64,000 nucleotides of DNA from Ralstonia pickettii (GTDB lineage Bacteria > Pseudomonadota > Gammaproteobacteria > Burkholderiales > Burkholderiaceae), in the NCBI RefSeq assembly GCF_001699815.1, contig NZ_MCGB01000113.1, positions 1-64,000 on the forward strand. Direction: 5' to 3'. Position 1 is the stretch's first letter, and every line of letters starts with the position of its first letter. Below, in pieces: positions 29,187-38,649 of this stretch. Position numbers and translations under genes: made by a program. The notes below the pieces were generated by a model. It had not been told where the DNA came from, made no database searches, and worked only from the letters and a program-made list of their open reading frames with translations.

Positions 29187-29687
29187 ATGAAACAACGCTC
29201 TCAATCCGAACGAGTGCGGCCGGCACGCTGGAGCCCATTTGCCGTCGAGCCGATCCACAACCGGTATCGGCAACCCGACAAGGCACCCGCGGCAAGCTGC
29301 TGCCCAGTCTGCGGTGCTGTCTACCTCAAGGGCCGCTGGTTATGGCGCAGTCCACCGCCCGGAGCCACTTCGTTGATCTGCTCGGCATGCCAGCGTGCCG
29401 CCGACCAGATGCCGGCAGCCCGAATCCACCTCTCGGGGGACTTTGAGGCGGCCCATCGGGAGGAGATCCTGACACTCGCGCGCCACCGCGAGGCAGATCT
29501 GCGGGCAGATCATCCGATGGAGCGCATCATGGCCGTCGAATCCACGAGCAGCGGCACTGACATCCTGACGACCGGGTTTCATCTGGCGCGCGACATCGGC
29601 CACGCAATCCACCATGCATTCCATGGGCACCTGACATTTGACTATGGCAACGCAGAAACCGAACTGCACGTGAAATGGAGCCGGTAG
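29187..29687 (+). CDS. Cys4-motif protein of the lxa-locus type (BCAM0308-like)
   Basis: A 166-residue basic protein with a zinc-ribbon-like pair CCPVCGAVYLKGRW and LICSACQRAADQM in the first half, and a second domain ending HLTFDYGNAETELHVKWSR. It resembles the family named after BCAM0308 of Burkholderia cenocepacia, itself inside the low-oxygen-activated locus; the assignment is from memory. The zinc ribbon and basic charge suggest binding to RNA or the ribosome, which is inference. The start has a TAGGAG site, and an FNR-like box lies upstream. Confidence 0.7.
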   Translation: MKQRSQSERVRPARWSPFAVEPIHNRYRQPDKAPAASCCPVCGAVYLKGRWLWRSPPPGATSLICSACQRAADQMPAARIHLSGDFEAAHREEILTLARHREADLRADHPMERIMAVESTSSGTDILTTGFHLARDIGHAIHHAFHGHLTFDYGNAETELHVKWSR

Positions 29688-29693
29688 CGCCGA

Positions 29694-29715
29694 GGGGGCG
29701 TTCCGTAGCGCCCCC
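29694..29715. terminator. GC-rich hairpin between convergent genes
   Basis: A stem GGGGGCG (29694-29700) / CGCCCCC (29709-29715) with an 8-base loop, just after the upstream stop and before the convergent pfkB gene. No T run follows, so it is a weak candidate for a bidirectional terminator. Confidence 0.4.
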
Positions 29716-29819
29716 AGCCGCCTAGCCGACAGACCGATCATCCATACAACGGATCATCGCCGGCCTTGCGAGCCAAGCGGCGCTTCAACAGCGGTCAATC
29801 AGGCCGAGGCAGGTGCAAC

Positions 29820-30752
29820 TCAAGACAATGAGACCTCTGCGTAGCGCTGCTCGATTTCGGCGGCGCTGCCAAGTTCGGTACCGGCATGGCTCAACGCGGC
29901 TGCGGCGGCGGCCATGCCGTACCGAAATGCCTCTCGCATGCCTGCATCGCGGTTTAGCGCCCACACCATTCCGCCCACGAAGCTGTCACCTGCCCCAATC
30001 GTGCTGAGAATTGACGTTCCGACAGCACCCGAGCGGACAACCTCTTCCTGCGTGACGAGCATGGCGCCGCCCGCACCCAGGGTGAGCGCGACCACCTGCG
30101 CGTGCCCCTTGCGGACAATCTCCCGCGCAGTCTGCATGCAATCCGCTTCCGTCTCCAGCGCGTGCCCCGTCAGTTGCCGAAGCTCGTTCAGGCTCGGCTT
30201 GATCAGGTATGGCGTATGCGGCAACGCAGCACGCAATGCCGGACCGGCGGTGTCCAGTACGACGCGGCTGCCGCGCGCCTTGGCCCTGTCAATGACCCAT
30301 GCATAGAAATCGTCGGCAACCCCAAGTGGCAGGCTTCCGCTCAGCACAAGGTAGCGCGGCGCTGGTTGCAGCGCATCGAGGTGGTCCAGGCAGCGCTGCC
30401 ATTCCGCCTCTAAGACGACCGGCCCCGGCATGACGAACCGAAACTCCCGGTGGCTGCACAGTTCCGTCACGGAAAAATTCTCTCGCGTCTCCCCTTCGAT
30501 CCGGAGGGCGGCGAACGATAAGCCCTCTGCCGACAGGAGACGCGCCAATCGCTCGGCCACCGGACCGCCGGCAAGGTAGATGGCGAGGCAATCCCCGCCC
30601 AGGCGATGGACAACGCGGGCGACGTTGATTCCGCCCCCTCCAGGGTCACAGCGGGCCGGTGCGCAGCGCATCTTGTGCGTATCCGTCAAGCGCTCCACCG
30701 ACGTGGCGATATCGATTGCGGGATTGACCGTGAGCGTGACGATTTCCGGCAT
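29820..30752 (-). CDS. pfkB: PfkB-family 6-/1-phosphofructokinase-type sugar kinase
   Basis: A 310-residue PfkB-family kinase. Visible are VNPAIDIATSVERL at the start, the sugar-site GGGGINVARVVHRLGG and the C-terminal signature STIGAGDSFVGGMVWAL with the catalytic Asp. The family includes minor phosphofructokinase, tagatose-6-P and fructose-1-P kinases, and the N-terminal pattern fits the phosphofructokinase branch. The start is ATG 30752 with a TGGAGGTG site. A PfkB sits in the DosR regulon (Rv2029c) and in the lxa locus. It would push glycolytic flux when respiration fails. No convincing FNR box in its own direction was found. Confidence 0.88.
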   Translation of the reverse strand: MPEIVTLTVNPAIDIATSVERLTDTHKMRCAPARCDPGGGGINVARVVHRLGGDCLAIYLAGGPVAERLARLLSAEGLSFAALRIEGETRENFSVTELCSHREFRFVMPGPVVLEAEWQRCLDHLDALQPAPRYLVLSGSLPLGVADDFYAWVIDRAKARGSRVVLDTAGPALRAALPHTPYLIKPSLNELRQLTGHALETEADCMQTAREIVRKGHAQVVALTLGAGGAMLVTQEEVVRSGAVGTSILSTIGAGDSFVGGMVWALNRDAGMREAFRYGMAAAAAALSHAGTELGSAAEIEQRYAEVSLS

Positions 30753-30839
30753 TGCACACCTCCAGGGGACACGACTGGCAGCATGACAGTGCCAACGTGT
30801 CCAGGCGATTTTTCTGGGCGCAGGGTAATCGGCCCTCGT

Positions 30840-30853
30840 TTGATACGGCACAA
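30840..30853 (+). promoter_or_regulatory. FNR/ANR-like box, 30962-ppsA unit
   Basis: TTGAT-ACGG-CACAA: perfect left half, degenerate right half. The centre is 28 bases before CAGTAT, a possible -10 in an ATGCCAGTAT context. Confidence 0.45.
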
Positions 30854-30961
30854 AACCAGCGCCATCCATCATGCCAGTATTGATTGGACTGGCCGAGTCA
30901 CCCTTGCTGCTTGTCGTCTCAGGTTGGGGATCGGCTTGAAAATATAGGAGACGCAATCGCC

Positions 30962-31225
30962 ATGAAGACCGCATCACAAAACCACGGGCACCTCACCGCG
31001 AAAGAGATCAGAGAGATCATCGGCCCGTTCGAGATGGAGGTGTTGACTCGTATTCTTGCGATTGATCCGACCATCGAGGATGTGCAGATCGCCTACAAGT
31101 GGCTTCGCTCAGACGAGCATCTCGTCCGCGGCATGAATATCGAACTCACTGGTAAGGCCAAGACGATCTATGAGCTCCTTGACGCCGAGTTTCCGGACTT
31201 CGACGCATTCGGGCATGGCGCCTAG
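30962..31225 (+). CDS. Small acidic protein before ppsA, unknown
   Basis: An 87-residue soluble, largely helical protein (TAKEIREIIGPFEMEVLTRI; VQIAYKWLRSDEHLVRGMNI). No membrane segment and no recognisable motif. An AGGAG site precedes the ATG at a rather long spacing. It lies 48 bases upstream of ppsA and very probably shares its promoter, so it may modulate PEP synthase or another member of the locus. Confidence 0.7.
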   Translation: MKTASQNHGHLTAKEIREIIGPFEMEVLTRILAIDPTIEDVQIAYKWLRSDEHLVRGMNIELTGKAKTIYELLDAEFPDFDAFGHGA

Positions 31226-31273
31226 GTTCCTCTTGCAACAATCCGTCGAACCCGCACCGAAAGGGAGGCCGTC

Positions 31274-33673
31274 ATGGTCAACGACACCGCGCACGTTGTC
31301 TGGCTCGAAAACCTCCGGCGGACCGATGTTCCACGGGTCGGCGGCAAGAATGCGTCGCTCGGCGAGATGCTGGCCAACCTGGCGGGACGGGGCGTCAACG
31401 TTCCGCCGGGCTTTGCACTGACAGCCGATGCTTTCAGGCAATTCATAGAGGCAAATGATTTGCAGCCGGTCATCTTCTCGGCGCTCACCGACCTCGATGA
31501 CAGCAAACTTTCCCTGGCCGAAGCGGGACTTGCCATCCGACGCGCCATGCTTCGCGGTGAATGGCCAAAAGAGACGGCGCGGGCAATCCGTCTTGCTTAC
31601 GATGAACTGAACCGCCGAACAGGGCAATCCGACTTGGACGTTGCCGTGCGATCCAGCGCAACGGCCGAGGATCTGCCAGAAGCAAGCTTCGCTGGGCAGC
31701 AAGAGACCTATCTCAACATCAAGGGCGAGCGCGCCCTGCTTGACGCCTGCCGGCGCTGCTACGCGTCGCTTTTCACCGACCGGGCGATCAGCTACCGCCA
31801 AGCGAAGGGAATCGACCATCTGAAGGTCGCGCTGTCGGTCGGTGTCCAGCGCATGGTGCGATCGGACCTTGGGGGCGCCGGCGTCATGTTTTCCATCGAT
31901 ACCGAGACGGGCTTTGACAAGTCCGTCCTGATCAATGCGGCATGGGGGCTCGGCGAAAACGTGGTTCAGGGAGAAGTCGATCCCGATGAATATGAGGTCT
32001 TCAAGCCGCTGTTGTTGGAACCGTCGCTATCGCCCATTGTCGGGAAAAAGCTTGGCGGAAAAAGCCTCAAAATGATCTGCACAACCGACAACGAGCAGCC
32101 GACGAAGAACGTCCCCACCTCGAAAGCCGAGCGTGCGGCTTTCGTCCTGAGCGACCACGATATCCTGGCTTTGTCTCGCTGGGCCTGCGTGATCGAACAG
32201 CACTATGGCCAACCGATGGACATTGAATGGGCAAAGGACGGGCTCACCGGCGAGGTGTTCGTCGTGCAAGCCCGCCCGGAAACGGTCGAGTCACGTCGTG
32301 AAGCCAGTGCGGTAAGGACGTGGCATATCAAGAAGGCAGGCCGCAAGATCCTCTCCGGTGTCAGCATCGGCGAAGCCATCGCCGCCGGCAAAGTCTGCAT
32401 CATCGAAAGCCCCAGCGACATGGGGCGTTTCGTCGACGGCGCCATCCTGGTCACCCAGACGACGGATCCGGATTGGGTGCCCGTCATGCGGCGGCCGGCT
32501 GCCATCATCACCGACCAGGGGGGACGCACATCGCACGCAGCGATCGTCAGCCGAGAGCTGGGGCTTCCAGCCATCGTCGGCGCCGGTAACGCGACGCATC
32601 TGCTGCATGACGAGCAGGAGATCACCGTGTCATGCGCAGAAGGCCGAGAAGGATTCGTCTACGAAGGCATTGCCGACTTTGCGGTCGAGGAGATCGACTT
32701 TGGCAATATCCCTGCGACGCGCACCAAGGTCATGCTGAACCTCGCCAACCCGGCGGCGGCGTTTCGCTGGTGGCGGATACCCGCCGACGGTGTCGGGCTC
32801 GCGCGAATGGAGTTCGTCGTGAGCAACCATATCAAGATCCACCCGATGGCTCTGGCCCGTTTCGAGACACTCAAGGACGAAGGTGCCAGGCAAGCCATCG
32901 CAGCGTTGACGACTGGCTACGAAGATCGCACGGAATATTTCGTCGATCGCCTTGCGCGTGGATTGGGACGGATCGCAGCGGTCCAGTATCCGCACCCTGT
33001 CATTGTCCGCATGAGCGACTTCAAGACCAATGAGTACGCGCATCTGATTGGCGGCGCGGAATTCGAGCCTAAGGAAGACAATCCCATGCTCGGATTCCGT
33101 GGCGCATCGCGGTACTACTCCCCACGCTACCGGGAAGGCTTCGCGCTCGAATGCCGCGCCATTCGACGCCTGCGCAATGAGATGGGCTTCACGAACGTCG
33201 TGGTGATGATCCCTTTCTGCCGTTCAACAAAAGAAGCGGACCGCGTGCTTGAGGTCATGGCTGACAACGGCATCCATCGTGGCGAAGCCGGTCTCCAGGT
33301 TTACGTGATGTGCGAGATCCCATCGAACGTGATTCTGGCAAAGGCCTTCGCGCAACGTTTCGATGGCTTCTCCATTGGCAGCAACGATCTGACGCAACTG
33401 ACGCTGGGCGTTGACCGTGACTCGGCCGATCTCGCGGCGCTTTTCGACGAACAGGATGACGCCGTCAAGTGGATGATCCAAAGCGTCATTGCGAGTGCTC
33501 ACGAGGCGGGTGCACATGTCGGTCTGTGCGGTCAGGCGCCGAGCGACCACCCTGAGTTTGCTGCCTTCCTGGTCGAATGCGGTATCGATTCCATATCGGT
33601 GAGTCCTGACAGCTTCATCGCGGTCAAGCGCAGTGTGGCTGCCGCGGAGAGCACTGCCGCGAAAGCGCCGTGA
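31274..33673 (+). CDS. ppsA: Phosphoenolpyruvate synthase
   Basis: A 799-residue PEP synthase (pyruvate, water dikinase) that makes PEP from pyruvate and ATP. The N-terminal nucleotide domain begins VGGKNASLGEML and includes VAVRSSATAEDLPEASFAGQ. The swivelling domain carries the phospho-His in GGRTSHAAIVSRELG. The C-terminal barrel has the substrate region GSNDLTQLTLGVDRDS and the Cys loop VGLCGQAPSDHPEF. A strong site (AAGGGAGG) precedes the ATG. A ppsA gene is a known member of the B. cenocepacia lxa locus. It ends 28 bases before the convergent formate dehydrogenase gene. Confidence 0.96.
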   Translation: MVNDTAHVVWLENLRRTDVPRVGGKNASLGEMLANLAGRGVNVPPGFALTADAFRQFIEANDLQPVIFSALTDLDDSKLSLAEAGLAIRRAMLRGEWPKETARAIRLAYDELNRRTGQSDLDVAVRSSATAEDLPEASFAGQQETYLNIKGERALLDACRRCYASLFTDRAISYRQAKGIDHLKVALSVGVQRMVRSDLGGAGVMFSIDTETGFDKSVLINAAWGLGENVVQGEVDPDEYEVFKPLLLEPSLSPIVGKKLGGKSLKMICTTDNEQPTKNVPTSKAERAAFVLSDHDILALSRWACVIEQHYGQPMDIEWAKDGLTGEVFVVQARPETVESRREASAVRTWHIKKAGRKILSGVSIGEAIAAGKVCIIESPSDMGRFVDGAILVTQTTDPDWVPVMRRPAAIITDQGGRTSHAAIVSRELGLPAIVGAGNATHLLHDEQEITVSCAEGREGFVYEGIADFAVEEIDFGNIPATRTKVMLNLANPAAAFRWWRIPADGVGLARMEFVVSNHIKIHPMALARFETLKDEGARQAIAALTTGYEDRTEYFVDRLARGLGRIAAVQYPHPVIVRMSDFKTNEYAHLIGGAEFEPKEDNPMLGFRGASRYYSPRYREGFALECRAIRRLRNEMGFTNVVVMIPFCRSTKEADRVLEVMADNGIHRGEAGLQVYVMCEIPSNVILAKAFAQRFDGFSIGSNDLTQLTLGVDRDSADLAALFDEQDDAVKWMIQSVIASAHEAGAHVGLCGQAPSDHPEFAAFLVECGIDSISVSPDSFIAVKRSVAAAESTAAKAP

Positions 33674-33700
33674 TACGGACGTCACTCAAACTGGTCCTAA

Positions 33701-36361
33701 TCAGTTGCAGCGCTTTTTCACCCGTACCGCAGTCACCTTATATTCGGGCGTATGCACCAGCCGGTCTCGCACGGGAGAGGTCAATCGGTTGACCAGGAGA
33801 TCGGCGCGGTGAAAACTGCAGAACAATTGTCCAATCTGCATCGCATGGCTGATATGCAACGGCAGGATCGCGGAACCATACCGGCTTGATACCTCGACCA
33901 CATCACCTTCGGTAAAGCCGTGGCGTGCTGCATCCGCTGGTGCCATGTCCAGCGTGTCCGACGGCCGTAGCGCTGCGTTCGGGGTGCGGTAGCTCATCGT
34001 GCCGGCGTTGAAGTGCTCCAGCACGCGACCTGTGGTCAGAAGAAAGGGATAGTCATCGTCTGGCCGCTCGGGCGTCGGCACATAGGCGACCGGTATCAGA
34101 GCGGCCGTCTTGCCGCCGGAAAAACGTTCCCGGTGGAGCACGGGTGTTCCGGTGTGCGTTTCGTCAGGGCACGGCCAATGTAGGTTTTCGCCGTCCAGGC
34201 GCGAATACGCCAAGCCGGCGCCCTCTGGCCAGAGCGCGCGCACTTCATCCCAGATCTGCTCGGGGCCGTCAAACTCGAAACCCTCCGGCTTGCCCATGCG
34301 TGCAGCCAGCGCTTGGATAATCCACCAGTCGGAGCGTGCCTGCCCAGGAGCCGTCGTGACAGCATGAACACGCTGTACGCGTCGATCCGAGTTCATGAAG
34401 GTGCCCTCTTTCTCGAAGGCCGATGCCGCGGGCAGAAACACCGTACCGAACGCCGCAGCCGTCTGGTTGATAAACAGGTCTTGCACAATCACCAGATCCA
34501 AGGCGCCAAGCGCGGCAGCCGTTGCGGATGCATTGGCCAGCGAGAGATAAATGTCGTAGCCCATCACCCACAGCGCCTTGAGCCGCCCCGCCTGGGCTGC
34601 ATCCATCATTTCTACGACATTCAGCCCGCGCGTGGCGGGCAGTTTGGCACCCCACACCTGTTCAAAGCGCGCGCCCGCCTGGCCAATGGACTGGGCGCCG
34701 GTGAGGGTAGCCGGGTCGCATCCCATCTGTGCTGCGCCCTGTACGTTGTTCTGCCCACGCAATGGATTGATGCCGCTGCCCGGCCGACCGAGATTGCCCG
34801 TTAGCAGCGCCAGGTTGATGAGTGCCATCACCGCTTCGCTGCCTTGCAGGTGTTCGGTTACGCCCAGGCCATGAAAACACATGGCGGGCTGCCCTTTGGC
34901 GTAGATTCTGGCGGCGGCACGAATGGCCGGAGCCGACACGCCACATCGTTCGGCAACGCTCTCAGGAGCGTAGTCCGCGACATGCGCAGCGAAGGCATCG
35001 AAGCCGATGACCCTCTCGGACAGAAACGTGCGATCAACCCACCCTTCCTCGATGATCGCGGCGGCCAACGCGTTGAACAGCAGCACGTTGCTGCCAGCGC
35101 GCACTGGCAGATGCACGTCGGCCAACGCCGCCAGTTCTGTACGGCGCGGGTCGATGACCACGAGCTGCGCTCCCCTCGACACGGCCTGCTTGATGCGCGC
35201 TCCGACGACCGGATGATTCTCGGTCGGGTTCGCGCCGCAGATCAGGAACGCGCTCGCATGCTCGATATCATCGAAGGTGTTGGTGGCTGCGCCAATGCCA
35301 AGCATCGTCTTCAGCGCTTTCGCACTGGGGGTATGGCAAACGCGGGCGCAACAGTCGACGTTGTGCGTGCCCAGCACCACGCGGGCGAACTTCTGTGCCA
35401 GGTAGTTCTCCTCATTGGTCGCACGTGACGATCCGAGTACGCCAATGGCATCCGCCCCGTTTGTGGCGATGATGTCTTGCAGCCGTGACGCCGTGAAGCC
35501 AAGCGCCTCATTCCACCCCACCGCTTGCCACCTTCCATTACGCCGCAGCATCGGTTGGGTGACACGGTCTGGGGCGTGGTTGTACTCGAACGCATACCGC
35601 CCCTTGAGGCAGAGATGCCCGCGATTGACGGGGCTATCGGCAGGGCGCACCACGACTACGCGGCCACCGGCCGTTCCAACTTCCATTTGGCAGCCGACTG
35701 CGCAGTATGCGCACGTCGTACGGGTCCAAGCCGTAGGCTTGACGCCGGACCGTTTGTCGAACAAGGCTCCGCTGGCACAACTGTCTACACAGGCGCCGCA
35801 ACTGACGCACCCCGCTGTGAGCAACGTAGGCCCCTTGCCGATTGCAATGCGCGTCGTATCGTCGCGCCCGATCGTCTCCCAGATGAATTGCCCTTGCACT
35901 TCCTCGCAGATGCGTACACAGCGGTCGCAATGGACACAGCGTTCCATGCCGACGCCAAGGTAGGGATGGCTGTCATCTGTAAAAAATCCGTCCTCGTGCT
36001 TGCCCCCGGGCGGCACACCGTATTCGGCCAGCAGACGGTGGAACGGGTGCTTCGGGTCTGCGGCATACGCCGTTCGCGGATAGCGCGCGGCAATGAGCTC
36101 CAGATTCGTGCGGCACAGTGTGTCGAGCGCATGGCTGCGCGTCTGCACGACCATGCCTTCAGCCACTTCGGCTGTGCAACTCGCAACCGGCCGCCGTTGG
36201 CCTTCGACCAGCACGAGACACAGGCGGCACGCGCCAGAAGGTGTCAAACGTTTGTCGTGGCACACGTGCGGAACTGCCTTGCCCGCCGTCGACAGCGCGT
36301 CGATCAGCAAGGCGCCTTCCGCCACCTCCAATGGGCTGCCGTCGATCGTCAGTCGCACCAT
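33701..36361 (-). CDS. fdsA: NAD-linked formate dehydrogenase, molybdenum subunit (FdsA-like)
   Basis: An 886-residue catalytic subunit that oxidises formate to CO2 at a Mo-bis-MGD centre. In order: an N-terminal [2Fe-2S] domain (CHDKRLTPSGACRLC), a His-Cys [4Fe-4S] site (HALDTLCRTNLEL), two [4Fe-4S] ferredoxin motifs (CVHCDRCVRICEE; CVSCGACVDSCASGAL), a [4Fe-4S] near the molybdopterin domain (CAYCAVGCQMEV) and the Mo-binding Cys in CARVCHTPSAKAL. The start at 36361 overlaps the end of the NADH-side subunit gene by 13 bases. Together they should make NADH from formate. A separate 24-kDa FdsG-like subunit is not in the window. Confidence 0.92.
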   Translation of the reverse strand: MVRLTIDGSPLEVAEGALLIDALSTAGKAVPHVCHDKRLTPSGACRLCLVLVEGQRRPVASCTAEVAEGMVVQTRSHALDTLCRTNLELIAARYPRTAYAADPKHPFHRLLAEYGVPPGGKHEDGFFTDDSHPYLGVGMERCVHCDRCVRICEEVQGQFIWETIGRDDTTRIAIGKGPTLLTAGCVSCGACVDSCASGALFDKRSGVKPTAWTRTTCAYCAVGCQMEVGTAGGRVVVVRPADSPVNRGHLCLKGRYAFEYNHAPDRVTQPMLRRNGRWQAVGWNEALGFTASRLQDIIATNGADAIGVLGSSRATNEENYLAQKFARVVLGTHNVDCCARVCHTPSAKALKTMLGIGAATNTFDDIEHASAFLICGANPTENHPVVGARIKQAVSRGAQLVVIDPRRTELAALADVHLPVRAGSNVLLFNALAAAIIEEGWVDRTFLSERVIGFDAFAAHVADYAPESVAERCGVSAPAIRAAARIYAKGQPAMCFHGLGVTEHLQGSEAVMALINLALLTGNLGRPGSGINPLRGQNNVQGAAQMGCDPATLTGAQSIGQAGARFEQVWGAKLPATRGLNVVEMMDAAQAGRLKALWVMGYDIYLSLANASATAAALGALDLVIVQDLFINQTAAAFGTVFLPAASAFEKEGTFMNSDRRVQRVHAVTTAPGQARSDWWIIQALAARMGKPEGFEFDGPEQIWDEVRALWPEGAGLAYSRLDGENLHWPCPDETHTGTPVLHRERFSGGKTAALIPVAYVPTPERPDDDYPFLLTTGRVLEHFNAGTMSYRTPNAALRPSDTLDMAPADAARHGFTEGDVVEVSSRYGSAILPLHISHAMQIGQLFCSFHRADLLVNRLTSPVRDRLVHTPEYKVTAVRVKKRCN

Positions 36362-37926
36362 GCTTGCAGCTCCGACGGATAGTGGCGGCGCACAGACTGG
36401 ACAAACTCGGCCAGCCCCCGGCCATGTCCGCACAAGCTGGTCGCCGCCAATGCGTCAATCAACCGGCGAAAACGGTCCGCATCAACTGGCAGACGGTTGG
36501 CCGCCGCATCCGCCATCGCTGCAAGAATGGGCGTACCAAGATGACAGGGCGTGCACTTGCCGCATGACTCGCGAGCGCCGAAACGCAAGACCTGGGCAAC
36601 GATGCGCGGGATGGACGTGTCGTCGGCAAACGCGATGACGCCGCCATGCCCCACGGCGCAATCGATGGTCTGCATCTCTTCGTAGCCGAGCCGGGTGTCG
36701 AGCAATGTCGGTGGAACGATGCCGGCCAACGGCCCACCGACCATCAGCCCATTCAGCTTGCCACGACGCAACCCTTGCCCGAGCTGCTCGACGACGTCCG
36801 CCAGACTGATGCCGAACTCGACTTCGTAAAGCCCAGGGCGGCGAAACAGAGAATTCAAAGACAACAACTTCGTGCCTCGGCTGTTGGAGAAGCCTAGGGC
36901 GGCATACGCGGCGGCGCCATGGGTCACGATCCAGGGGATCGCGCACAAGGTCTCGACGTTGTGTACCAGCGTGGGGGCGCCAAACAGTCCGCACTCGCTG
37001 ATCTGCGGAGGCCTTGGCCGCACTTCCGGACGGCGGCCTTCCAGCGCGTTCAGCAGGGACGTCTCTTCTCCACAGATGTAGGCGCCCTGCCCCACGACCA
37101 GCTCGAGTTCGAGTGTCGGCCCGAGCCAGCCAGCCACACGCGCCTGTTCCAGCGCATGCGACATGACCCGCACCGCATCCGGGTACTCCTTGCGGATGTA
37201 GATGTAGCCGCGTCTCGCGCCTACTGCGTGTGCGGCAATCGCAGTGGCCTCAATGAGGCGGAACGGATCCTCCTCTAGCAGGAACCGATCAGAGAACGCG
37301 CCCGGGTCACCTTCGTCGGCATTCACGACCACATACTTGGTTTCGGCGCATGCGCTGGCAACGGCTTGCCATTTGATGCCTGCGGGGAATGCGGCGCCGC
37401 CTCGCCCTCGCAATCGGGACGCCGCCACCATGTTCACCAACGCTTGTGGCGCCATCCGTCGAGCTTTCTCGAGCGCTGCCCCGCCGCGGCGATAGGTCGG
37501 CAGATCGCGCACGCCACCGCGCAGCACGTTGCCTAACAACACGGCTCGGCTCGCATGTTCGCCCACGTGCGGTCGAATATCGTGCGCGCCGTCACTGGGT
37601 GCGTCATAGCACTTGCCAAGGCAGTAGAGCACCGGTGTCTGCGTGGCTGCGGTCTGCCAGCGGTCCGGTCTATCGGCGCGGGCGGCAAAACATGCCAACC
37701 CCGCGCAAGCGCACTCGCTGATCGCCGTGTGCTCAAGGTGATAAAAGCCGATTGGAGCTGGATGCCGTTGCCTGGGCATCGTCACGGTCTCGCTGGCGCC
37801 TCGGTTCGTGGGCGACGTCGCCGCTAGGGTAGACACGACGTCGCTGCCGTTAGCCTGTTCCGCATCCCTACCCCGCTTATGCCGATGCAGGCGCCTGCGC
37901 AGGACGTCTCGTAAGACTGGCTTCAT
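36349..37926 (-). CDS. fdsB: Formate dehydrogenase flavoprotein subunit (FdsB/NuoF-like)
   Basis: A 525-residue NuoF/HoxF-type subunit that passes electrons from iron-sulfur centres via FMN to NAD+. The N-terminal 130 residues hold a thioredoxin-like [2Fe-2S] half (CAGLAC and YCLGKCYDAP). The core has the NAD/FMN motifs GRGGAAFPAGIKWQ and NADEGDPGAFSDRFLLEEDP, then GQGAYICGEETSLLNALEGR, and the C-terminal [4Fe-4S] motif SCGKCTPCHLGTP. A consensus FNR box (37983-37996) with a -10 AACAAT puts the start point about 23 bases before the codon at 37926. It is followed directly by the molybdenum subunit gene. Confidence 0.9.
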   Translation of the reverse strand: MKPVLRDVLRRRLHRHKRGRDAEQANGSDVVSTLAATSPTNRGASETVTMPRQRHPAPIGFYHLEHTAISECACAGLACFAARADRPDRWQTAATQTPVLYCLGKCYDAPSDGAHDIRPHVGEHASRAVLLGNVLRGGVRDLPTYRRGGAALEKARRMAPQALVNMVAASRLRGRGGAAFPAGIKWQAVASACAETKYVVVNADEGDPGAFSDRFLLEEDPFRLIEATAIAAHAVGARRGYIYIRKEYPDAVRVMSHALEQARVAGWLGPTLELELVVGQGAYICGEETSLLNALEGRRPEVRPRPPQISECGLFGAPTLVHNVETLCAIPWIVTHGAAAYAALGFSNSRGTKLLSLNSLFRRPGLYEVEFGISLADVVEQLGQGLRRGKLNGLMVGGPLAGIVPPTLLDTRLGYEEMQTIDCAVGHGGVIAFADDTSIPRIVAQVLRFGARESCGKCTPCHLGTPILAAMADAAANRLPVDADRFRRLIDALAATSLCGHGRGLAEFVQSVRRHYPSELQAWCD

Positions 37927-37982
37927 GTTCGTGGCCGCAACGGAAGGACAGAATCATTGTTCGCCAGCCGCGCGGGCGCAGC

Positions 37983-37996
37983 TTGATGCCAGTCAA
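37983..37996 (-). promoter_or_regulatory. FNR/ANR box, formate dehydrogenase operon
   Basis: TTGAT-GCCA-GTCAA on the plus strand, a consensus-quality box. Reading left, the centre is 28 bases upstream of AACAAT (4/6 match to the -10), which fits a class II FNR promoter. Confidence 0.78.
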
Positions 37997-38631
37997 GCCG
38001 CCGGTTGATGCCAGGCCGCCATGGCGCTCAACATCGGTTGGATTGGCGCTTCGCGCTGCACTTTTCTGGGGGATCGGGCAGGGAGCAATATGCCCCCCGA
38101 GGAGCCGTCGATACTCACCCTTGCTCTGACAGAAGTGCCCATGCTGCCGTGTCTGTGCGGAGTTGAGATTCTCGTCTATGCGCGCCTTGTCACGTTGGAC
38201 GATGTCGTAGCGTATCTCGTGAGGCAACGAGAAGCTTCCCATGACCGATAGACCGGGTCTGCTACGCATCCGATAGTCATGCAGCGCAGCGGCGTTTCGA
38301 TCCCGCGGCTCTTACCATGGCAGGTTTCCCCTGTCCGTGCTCCGTCGATGTAGTGGGCAGACAGCCGCAGGAAGCTTGCTACGTGGATTGCCTTGATTTC
38401 GCTCGACATGAAAATGGACTCGCGTTTATACAGCGGAAAGGTGCTTACAGCCGGCGGCTATCTTGGGGCTCAGCCGGTTGATCAGGCAGCGATCGTGCGC
38501 TCGACTTCATTGATCGCTTGAGGACGACCAACGGGATATCTGCGCTGCCTCATATTGATACGCTCGCTTGCAGGCTAAGGTTGAACACTACAGAGGCGAG
38601 TCAAGGCGTGTACGCCTGATAACGCTCCGCA

Positions 38632-38649
38632 TGTCAGGAAAGCCTGACA
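38632..38649 (+). promoter_or_regulatory. 18-bp palindromic operator, copy 2
   Basis: TGTCAGG-AAAG-CCTGACA, the exact reverse complement of the copy at 24635-24652. It is 88 bases before the proposed TTG start of the histidine kinase gene, suggesting autoregulation by the kinase's response regulator. Confidence 0.6.

Noticed and set aside
30752-30840. FNR box for pfkB in its own direction
   Set aside because: No 14-base box was found at the 28-base distance from any -10-like hexamer; pfkB may use another promoter.
38021-38251. Open frame of 76 codons in the gap between formate dehydrogenase and kinase genes
   Set aside because: No ribosome site, no recognisable motif and a position across a control region; chance frames of this length are common at this GC content.
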